64,000 bases of DNA from Paenibacillus sp. OVF10 (GTDB lineage: Bacteria > Bacillota > Bacilli > Paenibacillales > Paenibacillaceae). Under the pieces are notes generated by a model. It saw only the letters and a list, made by a program, of their open reading frames with translations, was not told where the DNA came from and did not search any database. This document shows, piece after piece, positions 17,430 through 27,989 of the stretch. Made by a program: the position numbers and the translations under genes. Location: NCBI GenBank assembly GCA_022836915.1, contig CP094668.1, forward strand, positions 1,302,001 to 1,366,000, read 5' to 3'. Positions within the stretch are counted from its first letter, which is position 1, and each line of letters begins with the position of its first letter.

Positions 17430-17798
17430 TCATTTATTCAGTGGTGAATTCTCGTATCCAGGGTCATCATAATCCGTATCCTGCAGCCTTGGAAGCACGT
17501 TCATGCTCTCAATTGCCTGCCGGGTATCCGGCGTACCATGGTCATACAGAAAGGTATACAGCAAGGTCATGCCATCCGAAAATTGCTCTGTTGCCTCATC
17601 GTGGTCTGCCGACTTGTAGGGTACGGGAGCCCGTTGCAAAGTATATGCATCGTCATCCTCCAGCACCTTCATCAGATCTTTCAATCGGCCCAACTGCCCG
17701 TCATCCACCAACACTTCAAAGGGTGTAGATTCGTTCTTTGTTCGTTCAATCAGGTTATGAGTTACCGATACATACAGATGTTGTTTGTCGTCCTGCAT
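17430..17798 (-). CDS. Hypothetical protein, 122 residues
   Basis: Soluble, acidic, no recognised family. Begins MQDDKQHLYVSVTHNLIERT and includes FEVLVDDGQLGRLKDLM and a central YTFLYDHGT. The start at 17798 is chosen because GGGGG lies 7 bases upstream; an upstream extension of 19 residues lacks a binding site. It lies about 100 bases after the UvrD-type helicase gene on the same strand and may share its transcript. Confidence 0.75.
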   Translation of the reverse strand: MQDDKQHLYVSVTHNLIERTKNESTPFEVLVDDGQLGRLKDLMKVLEDDDAYTLQRAPVPYKSADHDEATEQFSDGMTLLYTFLYDHGTPDTRQAIESMNVLPRLQDTDYDDPGYENSPLNK

Positions 17799-17895
17799 AA
17801 TCCAACCCCCATTCTGAAATGGAAAAAAGACGCTTCTACTGTTAATAAACAGCAAAAAGCGCCCTGAAACGAGCTATAACGGTATCCCGTTTCGT

Positions 17896-20483
17896 TTATT
17901 TCCCAAATCTCCCCGTTACGGGCACCTGGCGGGTACCGGCCTCCATCGATCCTGAACACAGGGGACAGGCGGGAGGGCCTGATGATGCCTTCTTGGTTGC
18001 TTTTGAAGGCACAGCTGGCTTCTGTCTTAGCCACGCTTTACAGGTGGATGAACTGCACTTCCAGACCGCAACGGTCTCCGTACGCGCAGCATTTCCTGAA
18101 CCTGAAGTGTGCGACTTAGAACTGGAGGAACTCGCAGCTGTCGGACTTATGCCTGTGGTGCTGAATGCCTTATGATTGCGAATTTCACCACTGCCACGCC
18201 GTTCACCGAGGCGATCCTCATCACGTTCGTTGTGGACCTCGAAGTCACGACGGTCACTGTGACTGATGGCTCGGCGCTGTGCCACATCCCGACCTTCGGA
18301 ACGGGCACCCGAGCCGGACGAGCGAGTATACTGTCCATTACCTTTCCCATATGAAGTCTGGCCGCTCGTCCGGCTCTCCTCACGAGGTTTACGTTTGTCC
18401 GGAACTTCCATGCCGAAGGCTTCAAGCAGGAAGCGGGACACATCCGCTGGCTTTCCATGATGGCTCGCCGGTGAGGTGACATACAAGTACTGCTTGGCCC
18501 GTGTGATGGCAACGTAAGCGAGCCTGCGTTCTTCCTCCAGTGCCATGTCCAGCTCCGCGTCTGTCTGCTGCACAGCAAGCGCAGCTTTCTGATCCTCAGG
18601 GATATCCTGGCGCAGTGCTGTACTGTGAGGCACAATGCCTTCACTGGCTCCAATCCAGTAGACACAAGGGAACTCCAGTCCTTTGGCCCGATGAATGGTC
18701 ATCAGTTGCACTGCGTCACTGTCCTGTGCGCGGCGCAGAGATTCCATCTCCCGGTGTCTGCGGGAGAGCTCATCCGCGAATTGGATGAACTCTTCCACGG
18801 TTTCGAATTTTTGACGGCAGCTTCAAATTCATCCAGGGTTTCCAGCATCGTTTCCTTATAATGGGTGAAGATGCTGGGATCACCACTTTCCATATACTTG
18901 TCGTAGAACTGCCTGCGCATCTCCTGAATGGCGATGATGGGTTTTAGTTTGTGCAGTGATTTGATCAGCTTGATGCGTTCTTTGACCTGTTCCTGCTGGA
19001 ACGGTTTCAGCTTGTCCCATTTCACCAAATGAATAAGCGGATATTTCTTCGCCTGTTGTTGTTCACAGCGCTGAATCCACTCCAGGCCAGCATCCCGTGA
19101 TACATAGAGCGGTCCCAATGCACTGGGGAGAGCATCCATGGCACGTGGATCAAGGGACAGACGCAGATGATCCATCAGGGGTCTGATGAGAGACTGGTCA
19201 TAGAACACCGGGGAAGCACCATGCTGTACAAAAGGTACATCTTTCAAAACAAGTTGCTCAAATACAGCCCGGCTACTGCTTGCTGTCCGGTGAAGAATCG
19301 CAATATCACGATAGGTATGTTGTCCTTCTTCAACCTGTTGGCACAGCTGGTTTACGACCCATGCCGCTTCTTCCTCCGCATTGGATGGTGTGGCGAAACG
19401 GGGCGCATCGCCGCGGTTTCCGGCGGCACGCAGCCGTTTGTCACGTCTGCGTTTATTGCGGGCGACCAGTTCACTTCCGAGTCCCAGAATGCGTGCATCA
19501 CTACGATAATTGATATCCAGCGTCACAATGCGTGCACCGGGGTATACTTTATCGAATTCCAAAATCGATTCCTGGCGTGCGCCATTAAAGGTATAGATCG
19601 TCTGGTCATCGTCTCCCACAACCATCAGGTTGCGGTGAGCGGAAGCCAGTTTTTGCACAATTTCATACTGTAGGTGGTTGGTATCCTGAAACTCATCGAC
19701 CATAATGTACTGAAAACGCTTCTGAAGCGGCCCCAGAACAGCAGGGTCACGAAGCAGGGCGGCTGCCCGCAGTAAAATATCATCAAAATCCATTTTGCCC
19801 CGATCCTGTTTCCAGGCTTCGTAACCTAGCAGAACACGCTTGGCATCGCGTTCTTCCTGCGATTTTTCAGGCAGGTCGGTTGTTTCCGATCCTTGCATCT
19901 TCCATGCGGACAGCATGGCCAGCAGACTTTCAGGCTGGAAGGCTTCACTCATGCCATTTTGGCGAAGAAGCATCTTCAGAACCGTATGCTGAGCCCGCGA
20001 CTCGCCAAAGATCTCTTCCTGCACACCGTAATGACGCAATAATGTCAGGGCAAAAGAGTGAAAGGTACGAGCCTGTACGGCTCTCGCGGCTGCCGGGCGT
20101 ATACCTGGCAAAGCCGCGATCCGGTCTTTCATCTCAGTTGCGGCCTTGTTCGTGAACGTCACCAGTAGGATACTGCCAGCATGTACGCCGCTGACTTCTA
20201 TAAGGTAGCCAGCTCTTGCAGCCAGCACAGTTGTTTTGCCACAACCGGCTCCGGCGAGCGTCAGAATCGGTCCTCTTCCGTGACGGACTGCCGAGATTTG
20301 TGGTGCGTTTAACTTGATACCTGCCTCTTCAAGAGAACGAAAATAAAAGGCATCCTGTTGCTCATTACCCACGAGTTGCCGACTGGTCTCCAGCGGAGCA
20401 GACGGGGACTGGGGCAGGGACGCCGCCGGGGTAACCCCGAGCGGACGGGGTAGAACGTTGAGTTCGGACTTAACATGTTTCAT
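17896..20483 (-). CDS. UvrD/PcrA-type ATP-dependent DNA helicase (one frame break)
   Basis: About 862 residues after repair of one missing base near 18810 (an A in the plus strand before the T run; a T in the gene). Superfamily 1 motifs are all present: Walker [61 protein letters not shown], and motif [17 protein letters not shown] and [17 protein letters not shown]. The C-terminus (last about 150 residues) is Ser/Arg-rich and ends with two cysteine pairs (CSSSTC and CPLC), a probable zinc ribbon. Unwinds DNA in repair or recombination. It starts with a 50-residue extension before the helicase core. Confidence 0.9.
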
Positions 20484-20825
20484 CCACCTCTGTATGCATT
20501 CAGGGATAGGACTATCCCGGCTAAAAGTAAACCATTTGCCCTTTTCACAATCACATTGTAAATTGGTATGATAGAGTTAGTCGCCTAATCAGGCGGTTAA
20601 GTATGGTCAAAGCTTCATTATACCCGAACATATGGTCTTGACGAAAGCCCCCGATTTCATCCAGTATCGGTATAAAACGGGCACCTGCACGAGATTACGC
20701 AACTTTTTGGCATGATATCGTATAAGTTATATGCCTGAGCATTTTGCATGAAGGATGTAATATGCTAATTTACTACTAAATAGAAATGATAATATTGGTT
20801 TTGACGGGACAGAGGAGGAATGGTC
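20484..20825. other. Divergent promoter region, 342 bases
   Basis: Separates the leftward helicase gene from the rightward zinc-ribbon gene. A possible plus-strand promoter is TTCACA (20544-20549), 17 bp, TATGAT (20567-20572). The right end has the strong ribosome binding site AGGAGG at 20813-20818. No small gene recognised. Confidence 0.4.
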
Positions 20826-21641
20826 ATGAAACTGCTTCAGCGCATCAAAGACGGAGCGAACAAAGCAACAGAGCGTGCCCAACACGCCGTTGAGATTGGG
20901 AAACTGAACAACCAGATTGTGGGCTTGCAACAGGAACAGGAAGTCCATTTTACAGATATGGGTCGCATCTTCTATGAGGGTTATCGGGCACAGGATATGA
21001 CGCGTGCAGAAAAAGAAATGGTGGATCTGTCGCAGCTCTGCGACGAATTGCAGGACGAGATCGATGGTCTGCGCAACAAGATTGCTCAGCTTAAGAACGA
21101 ACGGTTGTGCGAATGTGGACACGTCGCTTCCCTGGATGCCAACTTCTGTCCTAAATGCGGACGCAAGTTGGGTGAACTCAAGACAGCAGCGCCCAAAGTA
21201 GGAGCAGTAGGAGTCGCAGGAGCCACCACAGCCGCGAGACAGGAGGCAGCTGTAGCTCAGACCCAAACTCCAGAGCCGGACTTCTACGATGCGCCACCTG
21301 AATTGGAACTGGAGGAAGATGAGCCGTATCACACAGTCATTCCGTCCATAGCGGATCTGGAGACAGAATCGGAATATAACAGTACGGAATTTACCCAGGA
21401 AGAAAAGGAAGCGTTCGATGCGGAGTGGGAACGTCGCAGAGATGAAGAGATGCAACGGGAACGTGAGCGTCAGCAGGAACTGGACGAACGCATCCGCTAC
21501 TGGAAAGAAAACAACCCGATCGTGAACACGGTGGACGTACAGACCGAAGTATCACGTGAAATGGTGAATTGTCAGATTTGTGCAGCCGAGCTGCCCAAAG
21601 GTTCGAAGTGGTGCCCGCGTTGTGGTGCCGAACAGATCTGA
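20826..21641 (+). CDS. Coiled-coil protein with two zinc ribbons
   Basis: About 271 residues. Residues about 1-95 are predicted coiled coil (KLNNQIVGLQQEQEVHFTDMG, LCDELQDEIDGLRNKIAQLKNE). A first zinc ribbon follows (CECGHVASLDANFCPKCG), then a low-complexity acidic linker, a charged helix (EEKEAFDAEWERRRDEEMQRE) and a second ribbon at the C-terminus (CQICAAELPKGSKWCPRCG). No membrane segment. Start at 20826 because AGGAGG is 7 bases upstream; an ATG at 20820 is too close. Related zinc-ribbon proteins are widespread in Bacillota and poorly characterised. Followed 68 bases later by a TrmB-like regulator. Confidence 0.8.
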   Translation: MKLLQRIKDGANKATERAQHAVEIGKLNNQIVGLQQEQEVHFTDMGRIFYEGYRAQDMTRAEKEMVDLSQLCDELQDEIDGLRNKIAQLKNERLCECGHVASLDANFCPKCGRKLGELKTAAPKVGAVGVAGATTAARQEAAVAQTQTPEPDFYDAPPELELEEDEPYHTVIPSIADLETESEYNSTEFTQEEKEAFDAEWERRRDEEMQRERERQQELDERIRYWKENNPIVNTVDVQTEVSREMVNCQICAAELPKGSKWCPRCGAEQI

Positions 21642-21709
21642 TGCAGTAGAAGCACTGCTGCATCATTGTGAGGCAGTGCGGGTTGCTGACAGCATGGGGG
21701 GACGGGAAT

Positions 21710-22530
21710 ATGGACCAACTGCTGCATCATTTGCGTCATCTCGGGTTTACCGAGATGGAATCTAAAATTATGGTGGAACTCGCCCGTCAGGGATCAGCCT
21801 CAGGATATGAGGTTGCGAAGCGGCTGGGCGTGTCCCGTTCCAATGTATATGCGACCCTGCAACGGCTGGAACAGCGTGGGTTCTTGCGGTGTAGTCCGGG
21901 GAGCCGGCGAAGTATAGTGTGCTGAAGCCAGAGGAGATGACACGTATGATCTCCGATCAAATGCGTACCTCGCTGGATTATGTCCAGAGCAGCATGCCCA
22001 AGAGTGAACCGGAGAAGCCGGTCTTCTATAACGTCGAAGGGGACAAAAATGTGTTTGAGAATCTGAGCCGTGAATTGGCCGAGGCTCAGCATGAGATTGT
22101 TGTAGACGTTTGGCGTGAAGAGGCAGAGTTGCTACGTAATGACTTACAGCAGGCTGAAGCTCGGGGTGTGCGGCTGTTATGGTCGTGTGATGGTGGCGAA
22201 GGTATGCTTGATCAGCCTGTCCCTTGGCCGGGACTACCTTTGTATGGCACAGGTAATGGTCGGAAATTTTCCCTGGTGGTGGATCGCCGCTGGTGCATGT
22301 TAGGCATGCGCGGTGAATCATGCGCCACACAGGCAGTGGTGACGGAGCATCCGGTGATGACTGGACTGCTGCTGAATCATTTTGCTCAAGAGCTGGTGTT
22401 GTACGAACTGGAACAGGATATGGGGAGGAACTGGAGTCCCGCTATGGGCACCGGTACGAAGAACTCTCTGCGCGTTATTGGTCTTCTCCTTCAGGAGAAG
22501 GTGACCAGAGCTAGACAGATCGGCGACTAA
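21710..22530 (+). CDS. TrmB-like transcriptional regulator (one frame break)
   Basis: About 273 residues after repair of one missing G in the run near 21900. N-terminal winged helix: LRHLGFTEMESKIMVELARQG and YEVAKRLGVSRSNVYATLQRLEQRGFL, the TrmB pattern. The C-terminal part (VFENLSRELAEAQHEIVVDVWREEAELLRNDL, and LLWSCDG) is the phospholipase-D-like effector domain seen in bacterial TrmB proteins; FSLVVDRRWCMLGMRG follows. The effector is unknown, a sugar is typical. It may form an operon with the zinc-ribbon gene. Confidence 0.82.
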
Positions 22531-22551
22531 TTTATCTCTGATGGAGTGAAC

Positions 22552-22640
22552 ATGCCAGCACAAAGGTATATCTTGATGAAACGAATACGTGTGTACATAA
22601 AGCAGGCGCTGCCCGGAGGCAGACGCCTGTTTGTGCTGGT
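22552..22640 (+). terminator. Nested hairpin after the TrmB-like gene
   Basis: Inner stem AGCAGGCG / CGCCTGTT around a TGCC-GGCA loop stem, and an outer arm CCAGCACAAA (22553-22562) complementary to TTTGTGCTGG (22630-22639). There is no long T run, so termination strength is uncertain. Confidence 0.5.
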
Positions 22641-22781
22641 TTGAGATATGACAGTGATGTTCGTCACAGCATCTGTTTCCAGTCAAGTCGATAGTAAAGG
22701 TATGAAGTTATGCTATTTTTGAGAAAATGAAGCTATGAACATTCGATTGAACTGGATCGGGTTGAACTGGATCGTACATGA

Positions 22782-23435
22782 TCACTCTTTGGGCACGTGA
22801 TACAGAGCTTCCAGCACATCGATATAATAAGCTGTACCATGGGGTACAAATTCCGTTGCCCGAATCTCGCGAACGACACGCTCAGGTTTATAAGCTGCCT
22901 GATCGCTTAACGGGTGGGTCTGAACTCCAGTAGCTTGAATGACGTCTATCTCATTACGAAACAAAGCGAGTAGATCATCCAGCGGCACTTCATACAGGCT
23001 ATCCACCTCGCTGGGCTGCAGAACGTAGGCTTCGAGCGGCTGGTTCAGACATAGTCCATAGACGGCGCTGAATTCCCGATCTATGAATGGGACACCACGG
23101 ACCTCTCCTTGGAGCTGCTGTGTAGCCGTGAGTAGATAGGTTAATGCCTCGAATGGAGTATTCACACCCAGTTCTTCCTCCAGCTCACGACTGGCGTCTT
23201 GCAGTTGTTCACCTGCGGTAAGATGGCCTGCTGCTGTAATGTCGTAACATCCGGGGAAGGTATCCTTAATATCACGCCGCCGCTGAAAAAGAACCCGTCG
23301 TTGCTCGCCTTTGTCACGCACAATCCAGCAGTGGAATGAACGGTGCCAATATCCTTTGGCATGGACCTCGCTGCGTAGTGAAGTGCCGATCCAATTTTGC
23401 TTATCGTCATAAATGTCGAAACGTTCTGGTGTCAT
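22782..23435 (-). CDS. NUDIX hydrolase, isopentenyl-diphosphate isomerase-like
   Basis: 217 residues. The NUDIX box GX5EX7REUXEEXGU is present (GHLTAGEQLQDASRELEEELGV). The flanks, including FDIYDDKQNWIGTSLRSEVHAKGYWHRSFHCWIV and RRRDIKDTFPGCYD, match the Nudix subgroup annotated as IPP-isomerase-like in Bacillota (YfcD-like). Likely hydrolyses a nucleoside-diphosphate derivative; isomerase activity is not implied. AAGGAGA lies before the ATG. Confidence 0.88.
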   Translation of the reverse strand: MTPERFDIYDDKQNWIGTSLRSEVHAKGYWHRSFHCWIVRDKGEQRRVLFQRRRDIKDTFPGCYDITAAGHLTAGEQLQDASRELEEELGVNTPFEALTYLLTATQQLQGEVRGVPFIDREFSAVYGLCLNQPLEAYVLQPSEVDSLYEVPLDDLLALFRNEIDVIQATGVQTHPLSDQAAYKPERVVREIRATEFVPHGTAYYIDVLEALYHVPKE

Positions 23436-23514
23436 GAAACGTATCTCCTTATATAGCAGATTTTAAAGTTCAAAATTTCACAAAGTATGTTTTAAACGAA
23501 AGGGGAACGACCGT

Positions 23515-23817
23515 ATGGAATGCATTGTACACTTTCAGGTGATTTATCCGCAACCTCAGGAACGTAAAAGTCTTAGAGGACTTATATTTGTAGGGCAAGG
23601 TCAGGAACCGGCTAACAGTCAGTTAAGCAGCATGTTTAAGGATATGGGATTTAATGTACGTTTGGAAGATGAGGCCCAATTGTTGTTCAAGCCAGTGGAT
23701 GCTTCGGCAAACTTTGAATATATTCGCGTGACAGAACTGGATACCGGGGAAGAAGTTTACAAGGAAGATAAGGATCTGAAGTCGATCCTGGAGCATTTGC
23801 TGCCACGCCGGTTCTAG
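23515..23817 (+). CDS. Hypothetical protein, 100 residues
   Basis: Begins MECIVHFQVIYPQPQERKSL; contains FVGQGQEPANSQLSSMFKDMGF and YIRVTELDTGEEVYKEDKDL. Soluble alpha/beta composition, no recognised family. GAAAGGGG lies 10 bases before the ATG, supporting a real gene. It stands alone, divergent from the NUDIX gene and convergent with mscL. Confidence 0.75.
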   Translation: MECIVHFQVIYPQPQERKSLRGLIFVGQGQEPANSQLSSMFKDMGFNVRLEDEAQLLFKPVDASANFEYIRVTELDTGEEVYKEDKDLKSILEHLLPRRF

Positions 23818-23880
23818 TTCATGAGCATGGCTGCAAATGACATTCACGGGGAGCACGTGTAACACATGTATGTTAGGCAC

Positions 23881-23905
23881 AAAAAAGGCCCCACCTTTAC
23901 GGTGG
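23881..23905 (-). terminator. Terminator on the minus strand, after mscL
   Basis: Read on the minus strand, CCACC-GTAAA-GGTGG forms a 5-bp hairpin followed by GGCC and T6. It closes the region that follows the leftward mscL gene. Confidence 0.65.
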
Positions 23906-24052
23906 AACCATCAAACCTTTAAGCTACGCAACCATTGTTAATGAAGCCCATATGGCTTTTCATACATACACCCTAGCAAGTAAGAGGTTGTCCCCCGCAT
24001 CAGGATTTATATCCGTAATTCAACTCGGTGCGTCTTTAAACGTTCATTGTGA
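23906..24052 (-). other. Structured-looking region 3' of mscL, weak ydaO-like similarity
   Basis: Read on the minus strand, this segment contains blocks reminiscent of the 5' half of the c-di-AMP (ydaO/yuaA) riboswitch: CCGAGTTGAAT, then GATGCGGGGGAC, then AGGGTGTATG, then a small AAGCC/GGCTT hairpin. The expected 3' block (GACAGCTAACCTCGTA) is not present; GGTTGCGTAGC stands there. It lies downstream, not upstream, of mscL and has no leftward gene directly after it. Tentative: could be a decayed aptamer or an unrelated 3' structure. Confidence 0.25.
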
Positions 24053-24547
24053 TTATGCTAGAGCGCCGGTGCCTTCAGCTTCGAGCTCTGAAGTACAGTG
24101 TGAGCAGCGGGTAGCCGCGGCTGGAATTTCCGATAGGCAATACTTGCAAGCCTTGGTCGTTTTTTGCGGCTCGGGCTTTTTGTGTTCTTTGCTTTTGATA
24201 TAGTTGATGCCCTTCACAAGCATGAAGATACAGAACGCAACGATAATAAAATCAATCATGACGTTGATGAACTGCCCGTAAGCAATTACGGTTGCGCCAG
24301 CTTCGTTGGCTTGTGCTAATGTCTTGATTTCCTGCCCGCTGGCGGTTTTCATATCCCAATCCAGATTGAAAATCTTCTGGCTGAAATCAACCCCTCCAAG
24401 CAGTTTTCCAACTGGAGGCATAATGATATCATTCACAAGGGACGTGACGATTTTACCAAAAGCAGCCCCAATAATGACACCGACCGCCAGATCGATGACG
24501 TTGCCGCGGACGGCAAATTCCTTGAATTCTTTAAGTACGCCTTTCAT
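24053..24547 (-). CDS. mscL: Large-conductance mechanosensitive channel MscL with zinc-ribbon tail
   Basis: 164 residues. Two membrane segments: [36 protein letters not shown] (the conserved pore helix) and [25 protein letters not shown]. Opens under membrane tension to release solutes in osmotic downshock. It is longer than typical MscL because of a C-terminal extension with two CxxC pairs ([18 protein letters not shown]), a likely cytoplasmic zinc ribbon. The start at 24547 follows AAGGAGAT; an upstream ATG lacks such a site. Confidence 0.95.
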   Translation of the reverse strand: MKGVLKEFKEFAVRGNVIDLAVGVIIGAAFGKIVTSLVNDIIMPPVGKLLGGVDFSQKIFNLDWDMKTASGQEIKTLAQANEAGATVIAYGQFINVMIDFIIVAFCIFMLVKGINYIKSKEHKKPEPQKTTKACKYCLSEIPAAATRCSHCTSELEAEGTGALA

Positions 24548-24835
24548 GTTTGCATATCTCCTTTGATCATTCAATTCAAAATATAGGTCGCGTTTCCATC
24601 CATTCTCCGTTCAGATCCGCGCTTCCGTTCTCATATTGTACATAAAAAATAGATTCCAATCACCCCCTGTTTGCAAATTAAGACAAGTTTCCGCAACTTC
24701 CATGAAAATACTTCTTTATTTCACGCCGCCGATTCGGTATACTTCTAACATTGTCAGTTATGTTTAACCTTTTACATTCAGGTTCGCGATCATACATTGT
24801 AACGAATCATGGAGCCAAAAAATTAAATATGCCGT

Positions 24836-24904
24836 TACTCGTATATGTGCAGGAATAGGCCTGCATGTCTCTACCCGATCACCGGAATGATCGGACTACG
24901 GGAA
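24836..24904 (+). ncRNA. Purine (guanine) riboswitch aptamer
   Basis: Fits the three-way junction of the xpt class. P1 pairs CTCGTA (24838-24843) with TACGGG (24897-24902). P2 is GCAGG with CCTGC, P3 is CCGATC with GATCGG, and conserved core pieces are present (GTCTCTACC, GGACTAC). The specificity base in GACTAC is C, which predicts guanine or xanthine-type binding rather than adenine. It controls xpt-pbuX, switching them off when guanine is plentiful. Confidence 0.9.
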
Positions 24905-24978
24905 AGATGTTGCAATGTTTTGTATGGTTGGCATGAGATTATTCTCAGGCAGTTTGACTGAAGAGCAGGTTCAAGTAA

Positions 24979-25806
<828 letters not shown>

Positions 25807-25807
25807 T

Positions 25808-27169
25808 ATGGCACGCGAACGTATTTTTCAACGGCATCGGCATCCAATCAAAACGTTCTCCCTCGGACTACAGCATGTGCTTGCTATGTATGCAGGAGCC
25901 GTCGTTGTCCCATTGATCGTCAGTAACGCATTGGGCTTTACACAGGAACAACTAACCTATCTCATTGCCATTGACTTGCTCGCATGTGGTGTGGCTACAC
26001 TGCTTCAGGTATGGGGAAATAAATATTTCGGCGTAGGGCTGCCTGTCATGCTCGGTTGTGCATTCCAGGCCGTGTCTCCGATGATCCTAATCGGGATGAA
26101 CAGTGGGGTATCTGCCATTTACGGAGCAATTATTGCCTCAGGGCTGTTCGTATTGATCTTCTCCGGAATCTTTGGGAAGCTTATTCGGCTCTTTCCACCC
26201 GTGGTTACGGGTTCGGTGGTTACGATCATCGGTTTGACCTTGATTCCGGTTGCTTTCCACGATCTGGGCGGCGGTCAGGGGTCAGAAGATTTTGGCAGCG
26301 GAGTGAACTTGTTACTCGGTTTCGGCGTGCTTCTGTTTATCATTCTGATGACTCGTTTCACAACTGGATTTATCCGTTCCATCTCGGTACTGATTGGTCT
26401 GCTGGTAGGTACGGTGGCAGCAGGGTTCATGGGTGAGGTTAATTTTGCTCCTATTCGTGATGCAAGTTGGTTCCACGTTGTTCAGCCGTTTTACTTTGGC
26501 AGACCGACATTTGAGATTGTACCGATCCTGACGATGATTCTGGTGGCGATTGTCAGCGTGGCCGAGTCCACAGGTGTATTTATGGCTCTGGGCAAAATAC
26601 TGGACAAGGACCTGTCTTCCAAGGATCTTGCCCGTGGTTATCGCGCGGAGGGTCTAGCCATTGTATTAGGTGGTATTTTCAACTCGTTCCCGTATACAAC
26701 GTATTCGCAAAATGTAGGACTGGTACAGATGACACGTGTGAAGACACGTGATGTCATTGTGGTGGCTGGTGGAATCCTTGTGGTCATTGGATTTGTACCA
26801 AAAATTGCAGCCCTTGCACAGCTCGTTCCAGGGGCAGTACTTGGCGGAGCGATGGTGGCCTTGTTCGGCATGGTGGTATCATCAGGCATTCGGATTATCG
26901 GCAGTCAGGTCGATCTGAACCGACATGAGAATCTGTTTGTCATCGCTTGTTCTGTAGGTATGGGGCTTGGGGTTACCGTTGTACCTGAGTTGTTCGCAGG
27001 TGCACCGGCCTGGGCTCAGATTATGCTCGGTAATGGTATCATTGCAGGCAGCTTCACAGCGATCTTCATGAACCTGCTGTTTAATGGTCTGGGTACCAAG
27101 GAAACAGCCACCAAAATGGCTGAACAACAGGCAGATGCCATCCTTGGAGAGACGGGCAAGTCAGCTTAA
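25808..27169 (+). CDS. pbuX: Xanthine permease (NCS2 nucleobase:cation symporter)
   Basis: 453 residues with about 12-14 membrane segments. Family features: FSLGLQHVLAMYAGAVVVPLIV at the N-terminus, FGVGLPVMLGCAFQAVSPM, the motif AESTGVFMALGK and FNSFPYTTYSQNVGLVQMTRV. Imports xanthine for the Xpt enzyme encoded just upstream. The ATG at 25808 follows the xpt stop by one base; GGAGGG at the end of xpt probably serves as its ribosome binding site. Confidence 0.96.
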   Translation: MARERIFQRHRHPIKTFSLGLQHVLAMYAGAVVVPLIVSNALGFTQEQLTYLIAIDLLACGVATLLQVWGNKYFGVGLPVMLGCAFQAVSPMILIGMNSGVSAIYGAIIASGLFVLIFSGIFGKLIRLFPPVVTGSVVTIIGLTLIPVAFHDLGGGQGSEDFGSGVNLLLGFGVLLFIILMTRFTTGFIRSISVLIGLLVGTVAAGFMGEVNFAPIRDASWFHVVQPFYFGRPTFEIVPILTMILVAIVSVAESTGVFMALGKILDKDLSSKDLARGYRAEGLAIVLGGIFNSFPYTTYSQNVGLVQMTRVKTRDVIVVAGGILVVIGFVPKIAALAQLVPGAVLGGAMVALFGMVVSSGIRIIGSQVDLNRHENLFVIACSVGMGLGVTVVPELFAGAPAWAQIMLGNGIIAGSFTAIFMNLLFNGLGTKETATKMAEQQADAILGETGKSA

Positions 27170-27387
27170 TTAGCCGAATTAGGCCAGGATTATTATCCAG
27201 CAGGATTGTTATGTTAACTGTTATAGATAGACGATTCACAAGATGAATAATGAATCAGATTAATCATGAAGATATACAGCATGAATGGTTTATGACATAC
27301 ATCGTTTATGCTATGAATGTTCAAGCGCATGAACAAGCCCTCTTTATATGTGAAACACCGAAGATCCGTTGAAGTGGGACATATAAT

Positions 27388-27434
27388 CAAAAGACGATCC
27401 AAACCCCGTTTGAAAGGGGATGGATCGTCTTTTC
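27388..27434. terminator. Bidirectional terminator after xpt-pbuX
   Basis: AAAAGACGATCCA pairs with TGGATCGTCTTTT, with inner CCCC/GGGG pairing. A and T flanks serve both the xpt operon and the leftward gene at 27457-27795. Confidence 0.88.
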
Positions 27435-27456
27435 TTTGAATCATGTCTTCCTCAAA

Positions 27457-27795
27457 TTACAGATGACGCATCTGTTTCTCTGCAAAATCGCCAACCCACG
27501 GCAGCTTCAACCATTTCCCCTGCAGGCTGGTAACGACCATAATAAGCCAGACCACTACACCAAGCAGGGATAACAGCGATGCCACCAGTGGTCCAAACAA
27601 CGGAAGGAAAGCCGATAATACATGCCCGACCATAATGATGCCAAAGACCGTTACAGATTGCAGCGCATGGAATAGCACAAACCGGCTCCGCTTCTCCACA
27701 GCGAGGAAGACAATCCCACCTACAAAGGTAAACAGATAACAAAGCATACCGGCAATATTTTCATCCAGACCGCTAGACGATTTCATGGGGGACAT
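27457..27795 (-). CDS. DUF4870 family membrane protein
   Basis: 112 residues with three hydrophobic segments (MLCYLFTFVGGIVFLAV, VTVFGIIMVGHVLSAFLPL, LLGVVVWLIMVVTSLQG) and the DUF4870 pattern RFVLFHALQS between the first two. Integral membrane protein of unknown role. AAAGGAGG lies 9 bases before the ATG. Confidence 0.85.
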   Translation of the reverse strand: MSPMKSSSGLDENIAGMLCYLFTFVGGIVFLAVEKRSRFVLFHALQSVTVFGIIMVGHVLSAFLPLFGPLVASLLSLLGVVVWLIMVVTSLQGKWLKLPWVGDFAEKQMRHL

Positions 27796-27904
27796 CCGGT
27801 CCAGCCTCCTTTGACCTTTTTAACTAGGTTATGAGAGAGATGGACAGAACTGAACCGATGAATTTATTTGCCTGTGAACGGATGGGGATGCAACACATAG
27901 GAAA

Positions 27905-27950
27905 AGCAAACAGGAGCAGAGCAAGCCATTGTACAGCTTGCTCTGCCCCT
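27905..27950 (-). terminator. Terminator of the 91-residue gene
   Basis: GAGCAGAGCAAG pairs with CTTGCTCTGC; on the minus strand it is followed by a T-rich tract (TGTTTGCTTTT). Confidence 0.7.
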
Positions 27951-27989
27951 ATTGTCGTTTACGAATAATACGTTACACGAACGAAATCG

